Below, piece by piece: positions 9,400-19,123 of a stretch of DNA of 64,000 nt (position 1 is the first letter of the stretch; each line of letters starts with the position of its first letter). A program made the position numbers and the translations under genes. A model generated the notes under the pieces. The model did no database searches, had not been told where the DNA came from, and saw only the letters and a list, made by a program, of their open reading frames with translations. Origin of the DNA: Xanthomarina sp. F2636L (GTDB lineage Bacteria > Bacteroidota > Bacteroidia > Flavobacteriales > Flavobacteriaceae); the NCBI RefSeq assembly GCF_026410195.1, contig NZ_JAPMLM010000068.1, positions 776,833-840,832 of the forward strand, in the 5' to 3' direction.

Positions 9400-10416
9400 A
9401 TGTCTTTACCAAAACACATCCTAGTTATTCGTCTCTCAGCTATGGGAGACGTTGCTATGACAATTCCTGTTTTAAGAGCATTTACTACACAATATCCTGA
9501 TATAAAATTAACCATTTTAACCAGAGAGTTTTTTGCACCTTTTTTTAGAGATTTAGAAAATATCACTGTTTTTTCAGCCGACTTAAAAGGAAAACATAAA
9601 GGTGTTTTCGGACTTTATAACCTCTCAAAAGAGTTGAAAAATCTAAATATTGATGCTGTTGCAGACTTGCACAATGTGTTAAGAACAAATATTTTAAAAG
9701 TTTTTATCTTAGGAAAACCTTTTGTGCAAATCGATAAAGGGAGAGCAGAAAAAAAAGCTTTGGTTTCTGGTAAAAACTTTCAACAACTAAAATCCACTCA
9801 CGAACGTTATGCAGATGTTTTTAGAAAACTAGGTTTTCCATTGGATTTAACAAATCCTAGTTTTCCTAAACGTGTTGCCTTAAATTCTAAACTGCAAAAT
9901 ATTGTTGGTACAGATACTAAAAAATGGCTTGGAATAGCTCCTTTTGCAGCTCACGAAAGTAAAATGTATCCATTAGATTTAATGGAACAAGTGATAGAAA
10001 CGCTTTCTGAATATTATAAAATCTTATTGTTAGGAGGTGGAAAGAAAGAAGTTGACATTCTTGATGGCTTTCAAAACAAGTATAAAAACGTGATTAATCT
10101 AGCTGGAAAATTATCTTTAAATGAAGAACTAGATGTCATTTCAAATTTAGATATCATGTTGTCTATGGATTCCGGAAATGCACACATGGCAGCCATGATA
10201 GGAGTAAAAGTAATTACTATTTGGGGAGTTACACATCCTTTTGCTGGCTTTGCACCTTTTAATCAACCAGAAGATTTTGCTTTGCTTTCAAATAGAGAAC
10301 AATTCCCACTTATTCCAACATCTATTTATGGAAACAAGTTCCCTGAAGGATATGAGGAAGCATCAAAAAGTATCGCTCCCAATACAATTATAAAAAAGAT
10401 AGAATCTCTTCTATAA
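9400..10416 (+). CDS. Glycosyltransferase family 9 (heptosyltransferase-like)
   Basis: A 338-residue GT-B enzyme. The N terminus HILVIRLSAMGDVAMTIP and the C-terminal donor-site region MSMDSGNAHMAA, followed by IWGVTHP, are typical of ADP-heptose:LPS heptosyltransferases. By family it adds a sugar to the lipopolysaccharide inner core at the cytoplasmic face of the inner membrane. Whether the donor is heptose is uncertain because many Bacteroidota GT9 proteins lack proven donors. It lies directly after the DUF4254 gene and is convergent with the reductase gene, with a strong hairpin between them. Confidence 0.9.
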   Translation: MSLPKHILVIRLSAMGDVAMTIPVLRAFTTQYPDIKLTILTREFFAPFFRDLENITVFSADLKGKHKGVFGLYNLSKELKNLNIDAVADLHNVLRTNILKVFILGKPFVQIDKGRAEKKALVSGKNFQQLKSTHERYADVFRKLGFPLDLTNPSFPKRVALNSKLQNIVGTDTKKWLGIAPFAAHESKMYPLDLMEQVIETLSEYYKILLLGGGKKEVDILDGFQNKYKNVINLAGKLSLNEELDVISNLDIMLSMDSGNAHMAAMIGVKVITIWGVTHPFAGFAPFNQPEDFALLSNREQFPLIPTSIYGNKFPEGYEEASKSIAPNTIIKKIESLL

Positions 10417-10453
10417 AAAAAGATCTTTTAGGTTTTTAAAACCTAAAAGATCT
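10415..10453 (-). terminator. Intrinsic terminator between the GT9 and reductase genes
   Basis: A perfect 16-bp stem (10421-10436 with 10438-10453) has one base at its centre and is flanked by an A-run at 10415-10420. On the minus strand this reads as stem then T-run, so it best terminates the reductase transcript; on the plus strand there is no T-run. Confidence 0.75.
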
Positions 10454-10523
10454 CTTCAATATTTTTAAATTACTTTTATTCAAAAGCTATAAATCCACTT
10501 CTTTTATAAAGTAACAGGATGAC

Positions 10524-11579
10524 TTAAATATCATCATAATCTATTTTCACAGTTGGAGTTGTTGGATGTGCCTGACAGGTTAAAATCAATCCTTCAGCCA
10601 CTTCACTATCAGTTAAAATATTGTTTTGTCTCATAGTCACTTCACCCTCAGTTACTCTAGCCAAGCAACTACTACAAATACCACCCTGACAAGAGTAAGG
10701 CGCATCTAAATCTTCATCTAAAGCAGCTTCAAGAATGGATTGTTTTTGAGACATTTCGAACGTGGTTTCTTCATCATCTACAACAACTGTAATTTTAGTT
10801 TTTCCATCTGCAATTTCTTCTTCATTTACATCTGCAGGTTTTGCAGCTTTAAAAAGCTCATAATGCACGTTTTCTTTAGGGATGTTATGTTCGGTTAAGA
10901 CATCTTTTACTGTGTGTATCATAGCTTCTGGGCCACATAAATAGAAGGCATCTACAACCACGTTTTTATGCGTGTTTTTCATCACGAAATTAACGGTGCT
11001 TTTTTCAATACGTCCAAAAATAGCATCTTCTTCATCTGCTTGACTAAATACAAACTGGATAGAAAAACGGTCTTTATATTGATGTTGCAAGTCTAAAAGT
11101 TCCTGTAAAAACATGGTGTTTTTAGTCGATTTGTTTCCATATACAAGAATCACTTTACTATAAACTTCTTCTTCTAAAGCACATTTTATGATGCTTAAAA
11201 TGGGTGTAATACCAGATCCTGCAGCAAAAAGAGCAATGTTTTTAGTTTTAGAATCATTTGGCTCGAAAACAAAACGCCCTTTTGGTGAAGCTACTTCTAA
11301 AACATCACCAACTTTCAAACTGTTATTAGCATAAGCCGAAAATGTACCATCTGTAACTTCTTTTACAGCTATTTTTAAATCGCCACTTTTAGGAGAAGAA
11401 CATAAGGAGTAATCTCTCCGAATTTCATGATTATTAATAGTGGTTTTTAAAGTAATATATTGACCAGCTTTAAATGCAAAGGTGGCTTTTAAATCTTCTG
11501 GGACATCGAAACTTAATACAACAGATTTGTCTGTTTCTCTTAAAATTTCTTTTAAAGTAAGTTTATGAAAATGTGACAT
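10524..11579 (-). CDS. PaaE-like FAD/2Fe-2S oxidoreductase
   Basis: A 351-residue electron-transfer protein of the ferredoxin-NADP reductase type. The FAD domain shows RRDYSLCSSP near residue 55, the NAD(P) domain shows AAGSGITPI near 117 and FYLCGPEAMI near 212, and the C-terminal plant-type ferredoxin domain shows the CQGGICSSC cysteines near 293-301 with a fourth in LTCQAHP near 331. In PaaE it feeds electrons to the phenylacetyl-CoA epoxidase, but no paaABC genes are nearby, so the partner here is unknown. A general ferredoxin/flavodoxin-type reductase is equally possible. The gene stands alone, divergent from the DUF5687 gene. Confidence 0.88.
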   Translation of the reverse strand: MSHFHKLTLKEILRETDKSVVLSFDVPEDLKATFAFKAGQYITLKTTINNHEIRRDYSLCSSPKSGDLKIAVKEVTDGTFSAYANNSLKVGDVLEVASPKGRFVFEPNDSKTKNIALFAAGSGITPILSIIKCALEEEVYSKVILVYGNKSTKNTMFLQELLDLQHQYKDRFSIQFVFSQADEEDAIFGRIEKSTVNFVMKNTHKNVVVDAFYLCGPEAMIHTVKDVLTEHNIPKENVHYELFKAAKPADVNEEEIADGKTKITVVVDDEETTFEMSQKQSILEAALDEDLDAPYSCQGGICSSCLARVTEGEVTMRQNNILTDSEVAEGLILTCQAHPTTPTVKIDYDDI

Positions 11580-11681
11580 ATTTATATTTTTGACAAAAAT
11601 AAGAAATAGAGTTAGGAATTAAGTTTGATTGTAACAAAATGTGCATTATTATTACTAATAATAAAAACCGACTAGAATAAA

Positions 11682-13163
11682 ATGAAAATTAAACACTTTA
11701 TTAACCTAGAATGGAAACAGTATTTTAGGTCTGCCTATTGGCAAAAAAGTATGGCTTTAAATATTCTTCTTGTTTTTGTTGCTTTGTATTTTGTAGTAAC
11801 ATTCTTGGCTTTAGGAATTGCTTTATTTCCACTTTTAAAAGACGCATTTCCAGATCAAGATCCATTAATAATTGTAAACAGCTATTTATTTTATTGGTTT
11901 TTAGGCGATTTACTTATGCGTTTTTTCTTTCAGAAATTACCAGTTATGAGTGTAAAACCCTTACTAACCTTACCAATTAAAAGAAGTAAAGTGGTTCATT
12001 ATGTATTAGGAAAGTCTAGTTTTTCATTTTTTAATTTCTTGCCACTTTTTGCTATAATTCCTTTTGGAGTAATGTTGATAATTAACAACTACCCATTGGT
12101 TTCAGTTATTTTCTGGATGGTTGGCATTTTTATTATCACCTTAATTATTAACTATTTAAATTTTATAATAGAGAGTTTTTCGTCTGAAACAGACTTTTCT
12201 TTTTTACCAATTATTGTATTTGCCGGAGGTTTATTTGCTATTAATTATTTCAATTTAATTTCTTTTACAGATTTAGTTTCAAGTGCAGTTTCTTCCTTTT
12301 ATGAAACACCATTTCTTGTGGTAATTCCAATACTAGTTTTAATAGTTCTATATGTTGTAAACTTTGGTAAACTTAAGAATAAATTATATTTAGACAGTTC
12401 ATTAAAATCTAAATCTCAAGAAGTTAAAGCTTCTAATTTGGAGTGGACCAGAAAATTTGGAGATGCTGCTCCTTTTATGCAATTGGATTTAAAATTAATT
12501 TGGAGAAACAAACGCCCAAGATCTTCAGTTTTCTTATTAATATTAGGTTTGTTATATGGCTTAGTTTTCTATCCAAACCCTGTCTATCAAGACAAGCCTT
12601 GGTTTTATGCGTTTATTGGAATTTTTGTAACGGGTATTTTCTTAATCAATTTTGGACAGTTTATTCCAGCTTGGGATAGTGGCTATTACAAAATGCTTAT
12701 GAGCCAGAATATTAAATACAAACAATATTTAAAATCCAAATTTACTTTAATGACAGTAAGTGTTGTTATTTTATTCATTTTGAGTATTCCTTATGTGTAT
12801 TTTGGTTGGAAAATTTTATTGGCACATTTGGCTGCAGCTATTTATAATATTGGTATTAATACACATGTAATTTTATATGGAGGATCTTTTAATAGAAAAA
12901 AAATAGATTTAAACCAACGTGCAGCTTTTAATTATCAAGGTACTGGAGCCGTACAATGGCTTATTGGTATTCCATTAATGTTATTGCCTTTAGCTATATT
13001 TGGAGCTTCGTATTATTTTTTTAGTTTCGAAATTGGCTGCTTGTTACTTACTGTTTTTGGTTTAATTGGGATTGTTTTTCATCAAAAACTCATGAACCTT
13101 ATTACAGATAAATATTTAGATTCAAAATATAAAATGATTCAGGCTTTTAGTCAGGACAATTAA
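11682..13163 (+). CDS. DUF5687 ABC transporter permease-like protein
   Basis: A 493-residue membrane protein starting MKIKHFINLEWKQYFR, the form typical of DUF5687. About twelve hydrophobic segments occur, in blocks at about 20-60, 70-90, 100-150, 170-230 and 280-480. It is followed after 12 bases by an ATP-binding subunit, so together they form a complete ABC-2-like exporter. The substrate is unknown. No soluble lipoprotein subunit is present next to them. Confidence 0.85.
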   Translation: MKIKHFINLEWKQYFRSAYWQKSMALNILLVFVALYFVVTFLALGIALFPLLKDAFPDQDPLIIVNSYLFYWFLGDLLMRFFFQKLPVMSVKPLLTLPIKRSKVVHYVLGKSSFSFFNFLPLFAIIPFGVMLIINNYPLVSVIFWMVGIFIITLIINYLNFIIESFSSETDFSFLPIIVFAGGLFAINYFNLISFTDLVSSAVSSFYETPFLVVIPILVLIVLYVVNFGKLKNKLYLDSSLKSKSQEVKASNLEWTRKFGDAAPFMQLDLKLIWRNKRPRSSVFLLILGLLYGLVFYPNPVYQDKPWFYAFIGIFVTGIFLINFGQFIPAWDSGYYKMLMSQNIKYKQYLKSKFTLMTVSVVILFILSIPYVYFGWKILLAHLAAAIYNIGINTHVILYGGSFNRKKIDLNQRAAFNYQGTGAVQWLIGIPLMLLPLAIFGASYYFFSFEIGCLLLTVFGLIGIVFHQKLMNLITDKYLDSKYKMIQAFSQDN

Positions 13164-13175
13164 TAAACACACCTC

Positions 13176-13898
13176 ATGATAAACGCATCAAATCTTACAA
13201 AAAAATACGGCAGTAAATCTGTTTTAAATATTAAAAATTTAGAAATTCCAAAAGGTCAAAGCTTTGGATTGGTTGGAAATAATGGCGCAGGAAAAACTAC
13301 TTTTTTTAGTTTACTTCTAGATCTAATTAAGCCAAGTACAGGACAAATAATAAATAAAGGAATTCAAGTGAATAATAGCGAAGACTGGAAACCTTTTACG
13401 GCATCTTTTATAGATGAAAGTTTTTTAATTGGTTATCTAACTCCAGAAGAATATTTTTATTTCATTGGCGAACTTCGTGGTCAAAACAAAGCAGATGTTG
13501 ATAGTTTATTATCTCAGTTTGAAGATTTTTTCCATGGCGAAATATTAAATCAGAAAAAATATTTAAGAGATTTAAGTAAAGGAAATCAGAAAAAAGCAGG
13601 TATTGTGGCCGCTTTAATTGGAAATCCAGAAGTTATTATTTTAGATGAGCCTTTTGCAAATTTAGATCCCACCACTCAAATACGTTTAAAAACCATTATT
13701 AAAAACCTAGCCGAAACTCAAGAAGTTACCGTTTTAATTTCCAGTCACGATTTAATGCATGTTACAGATGTTTGCGAACGAATTGTAGTTTTAGATAAAG
13801 GGGAAGTTATTAAGGATTTAGCCACAAGCGCTGCTACTTTAAAAGAATTAGAAGCTCATTTTGCTGGCAATGAAACGGTTGTTAAGGAAACTATTTAA
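13176..13898 (+). CDS. ABC transporter ATP-binding protein
   Basis: A 240-residue ATPase with Walker A GNNGAGKTT near residue 36, an LSKGNQKK signature near residue 136 (a variant of LSGGQ in which K replaces the first G), Walker B VIILDEPFANLDP near 154 and the switch histidine in ISSHD near 188. It is of the ABC-2 exporter class and pairs with the DUF5687 permease immediately upstream. The substrate cannot be inferred. Confidence 0.94.
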   Translation: MINASNLTKKYGSKSVLNIKNLEIPKGQSFGLVGNNGAGKTTFFSLLLDLIKPSTGQIINKGIQVNNSEDWKPFTASFIDESFLIGYLTPEEYFYFIGELRGQNKADVDSLLSQFEDFFHGEILNQKKYLRDLSKGNQKKAGIVAALIGNPEVIILDEPFANLDPTTQIRLKTIIKNLAETQEVTVLISSHDLMHVTDVCERIVVLDKGEVIKDLATSAATLKELEAHFAGNETVVKETI

Positions 13899-13930
13899 GC
13901 CTCAAGAAGTAAGTAAAATAGGAATCGCTT

Positions 13931-13963
13931 TTTGCTTACATAACTATCAAGAAGTTATATTTG
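13931..13963 (+). promoter_or_regulatory. Bacteroidota-type promoter upstream of sprE
   Basis: TTTG at 13931-13934 and TATATTTG at 13956-13963 are 21 bases apart, matching the -33/-7 consensus. They lie about 104 bases before the sprE TTG start. Confidence 0.5.
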
Positions 13964-14066
13964 ATATATTTCTTTACAAATAATTCAAAAAGATGCCTTA
14001 TTTTTACGGCTATACATAATAAATGTAGCTAATTTTAGTTTAAACTTAAACCAAATACAATCCACG

Positions 14067-16649
14067 TTGCGCACATCTTTTAGAATCATATTATTCCTGT
14101 TTTGCATCACGCTTTTGATAGCGAGTTGTTCTAGAAAAAAAGACTCCTTTTTAAGTAGGAATTATCACGCACTTTCAGCAAAAGACAATACGCTCTATAA
14201 TGGCTACTTGGCTTTGGAAGAAGGCAGACAAGATCTTAATGCAACCTACGAAGACAATTATTGGGGTATTCTTCCCATAGAACGAATGCAAGTTTCAGAT
14301 GAAATTACACTTCCTGGACAAAATGAAAACGAACGTTTTTCTAGAGCAGAAGAAAAGGCCGTGAAAGCCATACAAATGCACAGCATGAATATTCAAGGGA
14401 AAGAAGTTAATCCTCAAATGGACGAAGCTTATTTACTTTTAGGGAAAGCTAGATATTTTGATCAAAGATTTGTTCCAGCTTTAGAAGCTTTCAATTACAT
14501 TCTTTATAAATACGCTGCAAGCGATAAGATTAATCAAGCAAAAATTTGGAGAGAAAAAACAAATCTGAGATTAGAAAATGACGAGCTGGCTATAGAAAAT
14601 CTAAAACGTTTATTTAAACAAGAAGAATTAAAAGGCCAGGATTTAGCAGATGCCACTTCTACAATGGCCCAAGCCTATATTAATTTAGAAGCTTTAGATA
14701 GTGCTGCAACCCAATTAAATATTGCTAGTTTAAACACGAAAAACGATGATGAGCGTGGGCGATATCGATATATTCAAGGGCAATTATATAACAGACTTGG
14801 CTATATAGACAGCGCTAATATGGCTTTTGACAAAGTGATAAAGCTAAACCGAAAAACACCTCGTATTTATTTAATTGCAGCTCAGTTAGAAAAAGCAAAC
14901 AATTTTGATCATGCTAATGGAGATAAAGTTTTATTGGTAGAAACCTTAACTAAGATAGAGGAAAACAGAGAAAATAGACCTTATTTGGATAAAATTTATC
15001 ACCAAATAGGTAATTTTTATGGTAGAAGCAATCAGGATTCCTTAGCTGTAGAATATTATAACAGATCTTTAAGAACCAATTCTAGCGACAAAAGATTAAA
15101 AGCTATTAACTATGAAATATTAGGAGATTACTTTTTCGATTATACCGAATATAAAATAGCTGGAGCTTATTATGACAGCACCATGTTAAACATGGTTAAA
15201 AATACAAAGCCTTATAGGATTATTAAAAGAAAACGAGATAATCTAGACGATGTTATTTATTACGAAGACATTGCTTATTCTAACGATAGTATTATTGGTT
15301 TAACTAGATTAAACTCTGATGAACAATTGGCTTACTTTACAGATTATACCGAAAAACTAAAAATTAAAGCCCAAGAAGAACAAGAACAAAAGGAGTTAGA
15401 ACAAGAGTATGCTAATATAAATCAAAATTTGGCTTCGGTTGATAGTAAAAATAGTTTTTCGGCTTCTAATGATTTAAAAGCACAATCTTCAAGAGGTCCA
15501 AACATGCCTCCTGGAGCATCTAGTTTTTATTTTTATAACCCGACAACAGTAGCTTATGGTAAAAACGACTTCCTTAAAAAATGGGGAAATAGAATTCTAG
15601 AAGACGATTGGAGATGGTCCACCAGAACTAAGTCTAACATAAGCACCACAGTTAACGAATCTGAAGAAACCCTAGTTGAAAACAACGAGCTTTTTGACCC
15701 GGAACACTATATCTCTCAAATTCCTACAGACCAAAAAGTAATAGATAGTATTGCAAAAGAGAGAAACTTTGCATACTATCAATTAGCTGTTATCTATAAA
15801 GAAAAATTTAAAGAATACGAACTTTCTAAATATAGGTTTCAAGAGTTATTAGCTATGGATCCAGAGCAGAAACTGGTATTACCTTCTAAATACAATTTGT
15901 ATAAAATTTATTTGCTTTTAGATGAAAATGATGAAGCTTCTATAACTAAAAACGATATTATTACAAATTACCCAGATTCTAGATATGCTACCATTTTAAA
16001 GAATCCAGATGCTGCAAATCTAAGAGATGAAAACAGTCCGGAAAATATTTATCAAGCCTTATATGGCAAGTTAGAAAACCAAGAATACAGCCAGGTAATA
16101 ACAGAAGCAGAATCTTATGCAACTTCTTTTGAAGGAGATCCTATGGTTCCAAAATTCGAATTATTAAAAGCCACTGCTATAGGAAGACTACGAGGTTTTG
16201 AGGCTTATACAAATGCCTTAAATTTTGTAGCTTTAAACTATGCTAATACTGCAGAAGGTGTAAGAGCACAGGAAATTATAAATGATGTTTTGCCAAAATT
16301 AGCTAATAAAGAATTTATTGATAATGAAGCAGATACAAACTTTAAAATAGTTTATTATTTCACAAACCCCTCTGAAAAAGAATTAGAGGCTTTTAAAACA
16401 AAATTACAAGCAGAAATAGAGAATGTAAATGTTTTTGATTTATCACTTTCTGTTGACGTGTATAATCCAACAACAACTTTTGTTATTGTTCATGGATTAA
16501 AAAGTAAAGATGGAGCCACAGGCTATGCGCAATCGCTTCAGGAAAAGAAAAAAGATAAAATTATTCATGACTTTTTCTCAGTATCTTCATCTAACTATAG
16601 AATCATTCAAATTCATAAGAATTTCGATGAGTATTTAAATTTACAATAA
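14067..16649 (+). CDS. sprE: Type IX secretion/gliding motility lipoprotein SprE (PorW)
   Basis: An 860-residue lipoprotein with signal peptide IILFLFCITLLIAS and lipobox cysteine at residue 20 (IASCSRKK). The sequence after it, SFLSRNYHALSAKDN and LYNGYLALEEGRQDLN, is the conserved SprE/PorW N terminus. The body is helical with TPR-like repeats (about residues 110-430 and 560-660) and a Q/E-rich linker near 430-460. In Flavobacterium johnsoniae and Porphyromonas gingivalis this protein is needed for T9SS function. The start is TTG at 14067; no in-frame ATG precedes the signal peptide. It is followed after 18 bases by a bactofilin gene. Confidence 0.92.
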   Translation: MRTSFRIILFLFCITLLIASCSRKKDSFLSRNYHALSAKDNTLYNGYLALEEGRQDLNATYEDNYWGILPIERMQVSDEITLPGQNENERFSRAEEKAVKAIQMHSMNIQGKEVNPQMDEAYLLLGKARYFDQRFVPALEAFNYILYKYAASDKINQAKIWREKTNLRLENDELAIENLKRLFKQEELKGQDLADATSTMAQAYINLEALDSAATQLNIASLNTKNDDERGRYRYIQGQLYNRLGYIDSANMAFDKVIKLNRKTPRIYLIAAQLEKANNFDHANGDKVLLVETLTKIEENRENRPYLDKIYHQIGNFYGRSNQDSLAVEYYNRSLRTNSSDKRLKAINYEILGDYFFDYTEYKIAGAYYDSTMLNMVKNTKPYRIIKRKRDNLDDVIYYEDIAYSNDSIIGLTRLNSDEQLAYFTDYTEKLKIKAQEEQEQKELEQEYANINQNLASVDSKNSFSASNDLKAQSSRGPNMPPGASSFYFYNPTTVAYGKNDFLKKWGNRILEDDWRWSTRTKSNISTTVNESEETLVENNELFDPEHYISQIPTDQKVIDSIAKERNFAYYQLAVIYKEKFKEYELSKYRFQELLAMDPEQKLVLPSKYNLYKIYLLLDENDEASITKNDIITNYPDSRYATILKNPDAANLRDENSPENIYQALYGKLENQEYSQVITEAESYATSFEGDPMVPKFELLKATAIGRLRGFEAYTNALNFVALNYANTAEGVRAQEIINDVLPKLANKEFIDNEADTNFKIVYYFTNPSEKELEAFKTKLQAEIENVNVFDLSLSVDVYNPTTTFVIVHGLKSKDGATGYAQSLQEKKKDKIIHDFFSVSSSNYRIIQIHKNFDEYLNLQ

Positions 16650-16667
16650 CCCCAAATAATTAGTATT

Positions 16668-17093
16668 ATGTTTTCCGATAATAAAAAAGACAGACAAAAT
16701 ACAGACCTCATTTCAAGTCAGAATATCATTTCTAAAGGCACTAAAATTATTGGTGATTTAATAAGTGAAGGCGACTTAAGAATTGATGGAACCATAGAAG
16801 GTAATTTAAAAACACCTGGAAAAATAGTTGTAGGAAAATCTGGATCTATAAAAGGAACTCTTAATGGAACTGATGCTCATTTTGAAGGCAAATTTTCTGG
16901 AAAATTATCTTTATCTGGAACACTTACTTTAAAATCTTCAGCACATATTGAAGGTGAAGTTGTATTAGGAAAACTGGAAGTAGAACCAGGAGCTACATTT
17001 AATGTTACATGTGCCATGAAAGGTGCGGTAAAAGAGTTTCACTCAAAAAATGAGCAAAAAGACACATCAAAACCCGGACAAGAAACAGCTTAA
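16668..17093 (+). CDS. Bactofilin (polymer-forming cytoskeletal protein)
   Basis: A 141-residue bactofilin. A short unstructured N terminus (1-20) precedes a beta-helix core at about 20-115 with regular G-rich turns (IIGDLISEGDLRIDGTIEG, then GKIVVGKSGSIKG). It polymerises into filaments at the membrane without nucleotide. The downstream atpZ start lies inside this gene, overlapping by 44 bases, so translation of the two is probably coupled. It sits between sprE and the ATP synthase operon. Confidence 0.93.
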   Translation: MFSDNKKDRQNTDLISSQNIISKGTKIIGDLISEGDLRIDGTIEGNLKTPGKIVVGKSGSIKGTLNGTDAHFEGKFSGKLSLSGTLTLKSSAHIEGEVVLGKLEVEPGATFNVTCAMKGAVKEFHSKNEQKDTSKPGQETA

Positions 17094-17292
17094 TAACTAC
17101 GCACGTTACTCAAGTATTGCTTTTCAAATGTTTGCTATTATAGGCATTGGAGCATTTATTGGTGTAAAATTAGACAATGCTTTTCCAAACAAATACAACC
17201 TCTACACGATTATTCTGTCTTTAGTGTTTGTAATTTTTGCCATTGTTTTTGTAATAAGACGTATTATTGCAATCTCAAAAGAAGACAATTAA
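17050..17292 (+). CDS. atpZ: AtpZ/AtpI family protein
   Basis: An 80-residue protein with two membrane helices (about residues 20-42 and 50-70) of the AtpZ/AtpI family, which helps assemble the c-ring or carries cations for the F-type ATPase. The ATG at 17050 lies within the bactofilin gene in another frame; the only later in-frame ATG would remove part of the first helix, so the overlap appears real. It heads the group atpZ, small membrane protein, atpB-E-F-H-A-G. Confidence 0.85.
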   Translation: MSKKTHQNPDKKQLNNYARYSSIAFQMFAIIGIGAFIGVKLDNAFPNKYNLYTIILSLVFVIFAIVFVIRRIIAISKEDN

Positions 17293-17691
17293 ATGAATCC
17301 AGTTTTTAAAACCAGACAACTTTCGTTTTTAATTCAAAACGTTGTACTTACCCTTATTCTATTAGGTATACATAGCTACTTACTTTCTCATTTTGAATCA
17401 ATCACTTACAAGGTTCCTTTGTGGCAAGTTTATGTGTTCCATTTTGTTGTTACTACTTTAGTTTATTCGGTAATCAATTTTCAATATTCTAGAGGAAAAG
17501 CCGAGATATTTAACTTATTTATGGGTTTTACTTTATTAAAAATGATATTATCAGTTGCATTTTTATTGCCAGTTATATTGTCAGATATGGAGAAAAAACA
17601 ACCTGATGTATTTAACTTTTTTATCCCTTATTTTTTATACTTGTTTTTTGAAGTTTATTCTTTAACAACTTTTCTTCAAAAGAAACCATAA
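17293..17691 (+). CDS. Small four-helix membrane protein of the ATP synthase operon (DUF6168-like)
   Basis: A 132-residue protein with four hydrophobic segments (about 12-30, 44-65, 75-97 and 105-125). It starts directly after the atpZ stop and precedes atpB, the position usually held by the second AtpI-like protein in Bacteroidota. I believe it belongs to DUF6168, but this is from memory. The role is probably accessory to ATP synthase assembly. Confidence 0.72.
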   Translation: MNPVFKTRQLSFLIQNVVLTLILLGIHSYLLSHFESITYKVPLWQVYVFHFVVTTLVYSVINFQYSRGKAEIFNLFMGFTLLKMILSVAFLLPVILSDMEKKQPDVFNFFIPYFLYLFFEVYSLTTFLQKKP

Positions 17692-17734
17692 AACATATTG
17701 ATTTTCAAAGCATTAAATAATCATAAAAAAAGTG

Positions 17735-17765
17735 TTTGACAATTAATATAATGTACGTACATTTG
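17735..17765 (+). promoter_or_regulatory. Strong Bacteroidota promoter of the atpBEFHAG operon
   Basis: TTTG at 17735-17738 and TACATTTG at 17758-17765 are separated by exactly 19 bases, a near-perfect match to the primary sigma consensus of the phylum. The -7 box ends 38 bases before the atpB ATG. It implies that atpB onward is transcribed independently of sprE, bactofilin and atpZ. Confidence 0.72.
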
Positions 17766-17803
17766 CACGGAATTTAAAGCAAGGTATTTTTAATCAATAC
17801 ATA

Positions 17804-18886
17804 ATGACATTAAGCACCTTTAGAAACGTATTTTTTTCTGCATTATTTATAGCAATTTCATTTGTTGGATATGCGTCAGAAAACCCAGAGAACGAGAACG
17901 GTAAAGAGTTCAATGCCAAAGAGATGATCATGCATCACGTTAAAGACGCGCATGAGTACCATCCATTTGATTGGAACGGAAAGCCTGTAACCATTGCTTT
18001 ACCTATCATTTTATGGACAGATCAAGGTTTGGTTACTTTTATGTCTAGCGAATTTCATCATGACGATTCTGGAACTCAAATAGTTGAAAGAGATGGAGCT
18101 AGATTTGTAAAATACCACGAAAAAATATACCAATTAGATGCTAGTTCACAAGAAATAGTGTTTGATGAAGCTCATTACCCAGCAAACGCTAGTTTGCCTT
18201 TAGATTTTTCTATAACACGAAATGTGTTTATGATGTGGGTTTCGGTAATTGTTTTACTACTTATTTTTTTAACATCAGCTAAAGTTTATAAAAAATCTAA
18301 CAATAAAGTGCCAACTGGAATTGCTGGATTTACAGAACCTTTAATCGTTTTTGTTCGCGACGAGATTGCGAAGCCAATGATTGGAGATTATAAGTATAAA
18401 AAATACATGCCTTATTTATTGACCATATTTTTCTTTATATGGATTAATAATATTTTTGGATTAATACCATTTTTAAATGGAGCTAACGTAAGTGGAAACA
18501 TTGCTTTTACTTTAACCTTGGCTGCGTTTACTTTTATTATTACAACTATAAGTGGAAACAAAAATTATTGGAAGCATATTTTCTGGATGCCTGGAGTTCC
18601 AGTGCCAATGAAAATATTCTTAATGCCTATAGAAATTGTGGGAATGTTTGTTAAACCAATATCATTAACCATTCGTTTATTTGCAAACATTACGGCAGGA
18701 CATATTATTATCCTGTCATTAATGGCACTTATTTTTATCTTTGAATCTATTGCAGTTGCTCCGGTATCTGTAGCATTTTCATTGTTTATTTTATTGATTG
18801 AAATTGTAGTTACTGCAATTCAAGCATATATTTTTACCGTGCTATCTGCTTTGTATATCGGGATGGCCACTGAAGAAGAACATTAA
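17804..18886 (+). CDS. atpB: ATP synthase F0 subunit a
   Basis: A 360-residue subunit a that provides the proton half-channels. An N-terminal signal-like segment (residues 8-25, ending VGYAS) and a long periplasmic region to about residue 140 are typical of Bacteroidota AtpB and explain the length. Membrane helices occupy about 145-165 and 205-350. The essential arginine lies in the SLTIRLFANITAGHI block near residue 295. Confidence 0.95.
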   Translation: MTLSTFRNVFFSALFIAISFVGYASENPENENGKEFNAKEMIMHHVKDAHEYHPFDWNGKPVTIALPIILWTDQGLVTFMSSEFHHDDSGTQIVERDGARFVKYHEKIYQLDASSQEIVFDEAHYPANASLPLDFSITRNVFMMWVSVIVLLLIFLTSAKVYKKSNNKVPTGIAGFTEPLIVFVRDEIAKPMIGDYKYKKYMPYLLTIFFFIWINNIFGLIPFLNGANVSGNIAFTLTLAAFTFIITTISGNKNYWKHIFWMPGVPVPMKIFLMPIEIVGMFVKPISLTIRLFANITAGHIIILSLMALIFIFESIAVAPVSVAFSLFILLIEIVVTAIQAYIFTVLSALYIGMATEEEH

Positions 18887-18905
18887 TTAATTTAAATTTT
18901 ATATT

Positions 18906-19112
18906 ATGACTATTACAGGAATTGCAGCAATCGGAGCTGGTATCGCAGTAATTGGAGCTGGAATGGGAATTGGAAAAATCGGTGGGTCTGCTATGGACGC
19001 AATGGCTCGTCAACCGGAAATCCAAGGAAAAATCCAAACTTCAGCGCTAATTTTAGCAGCTTTCGTAGAGGCAGTAGCACTTTTTGGTGTTGTTGCATCA
19101 TTAATCGTTTAA
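18906..19112 (+). CDS. atpE: ATP synthase F0 subunit c
   Basis: A 68-residue two-helix hairpin forming the rotor ring. Helix 1 carries the glycine-rich packing face (GAGIAVIGAGMGIGKIGG), the loop reads ARQPE, and helix 2 carries the ion-binding glutamate in AAFVEAVAL. No glutamine in helix 1 and no Ser/Thr after the glutamate are seen, which favours protons over sodium as the coupling ion (inference from known ring signatures). A strong hairpin follows the stop codon. Confidence 0.97.
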   Translation: MTITGIAAIGAGIAVIGAGMGIGKIGGSAMDAMARQPEIQGKIQTSALILAAFVEAVALFGVVASLIV

Positions 19113-19123
19113 TTATGATTATT

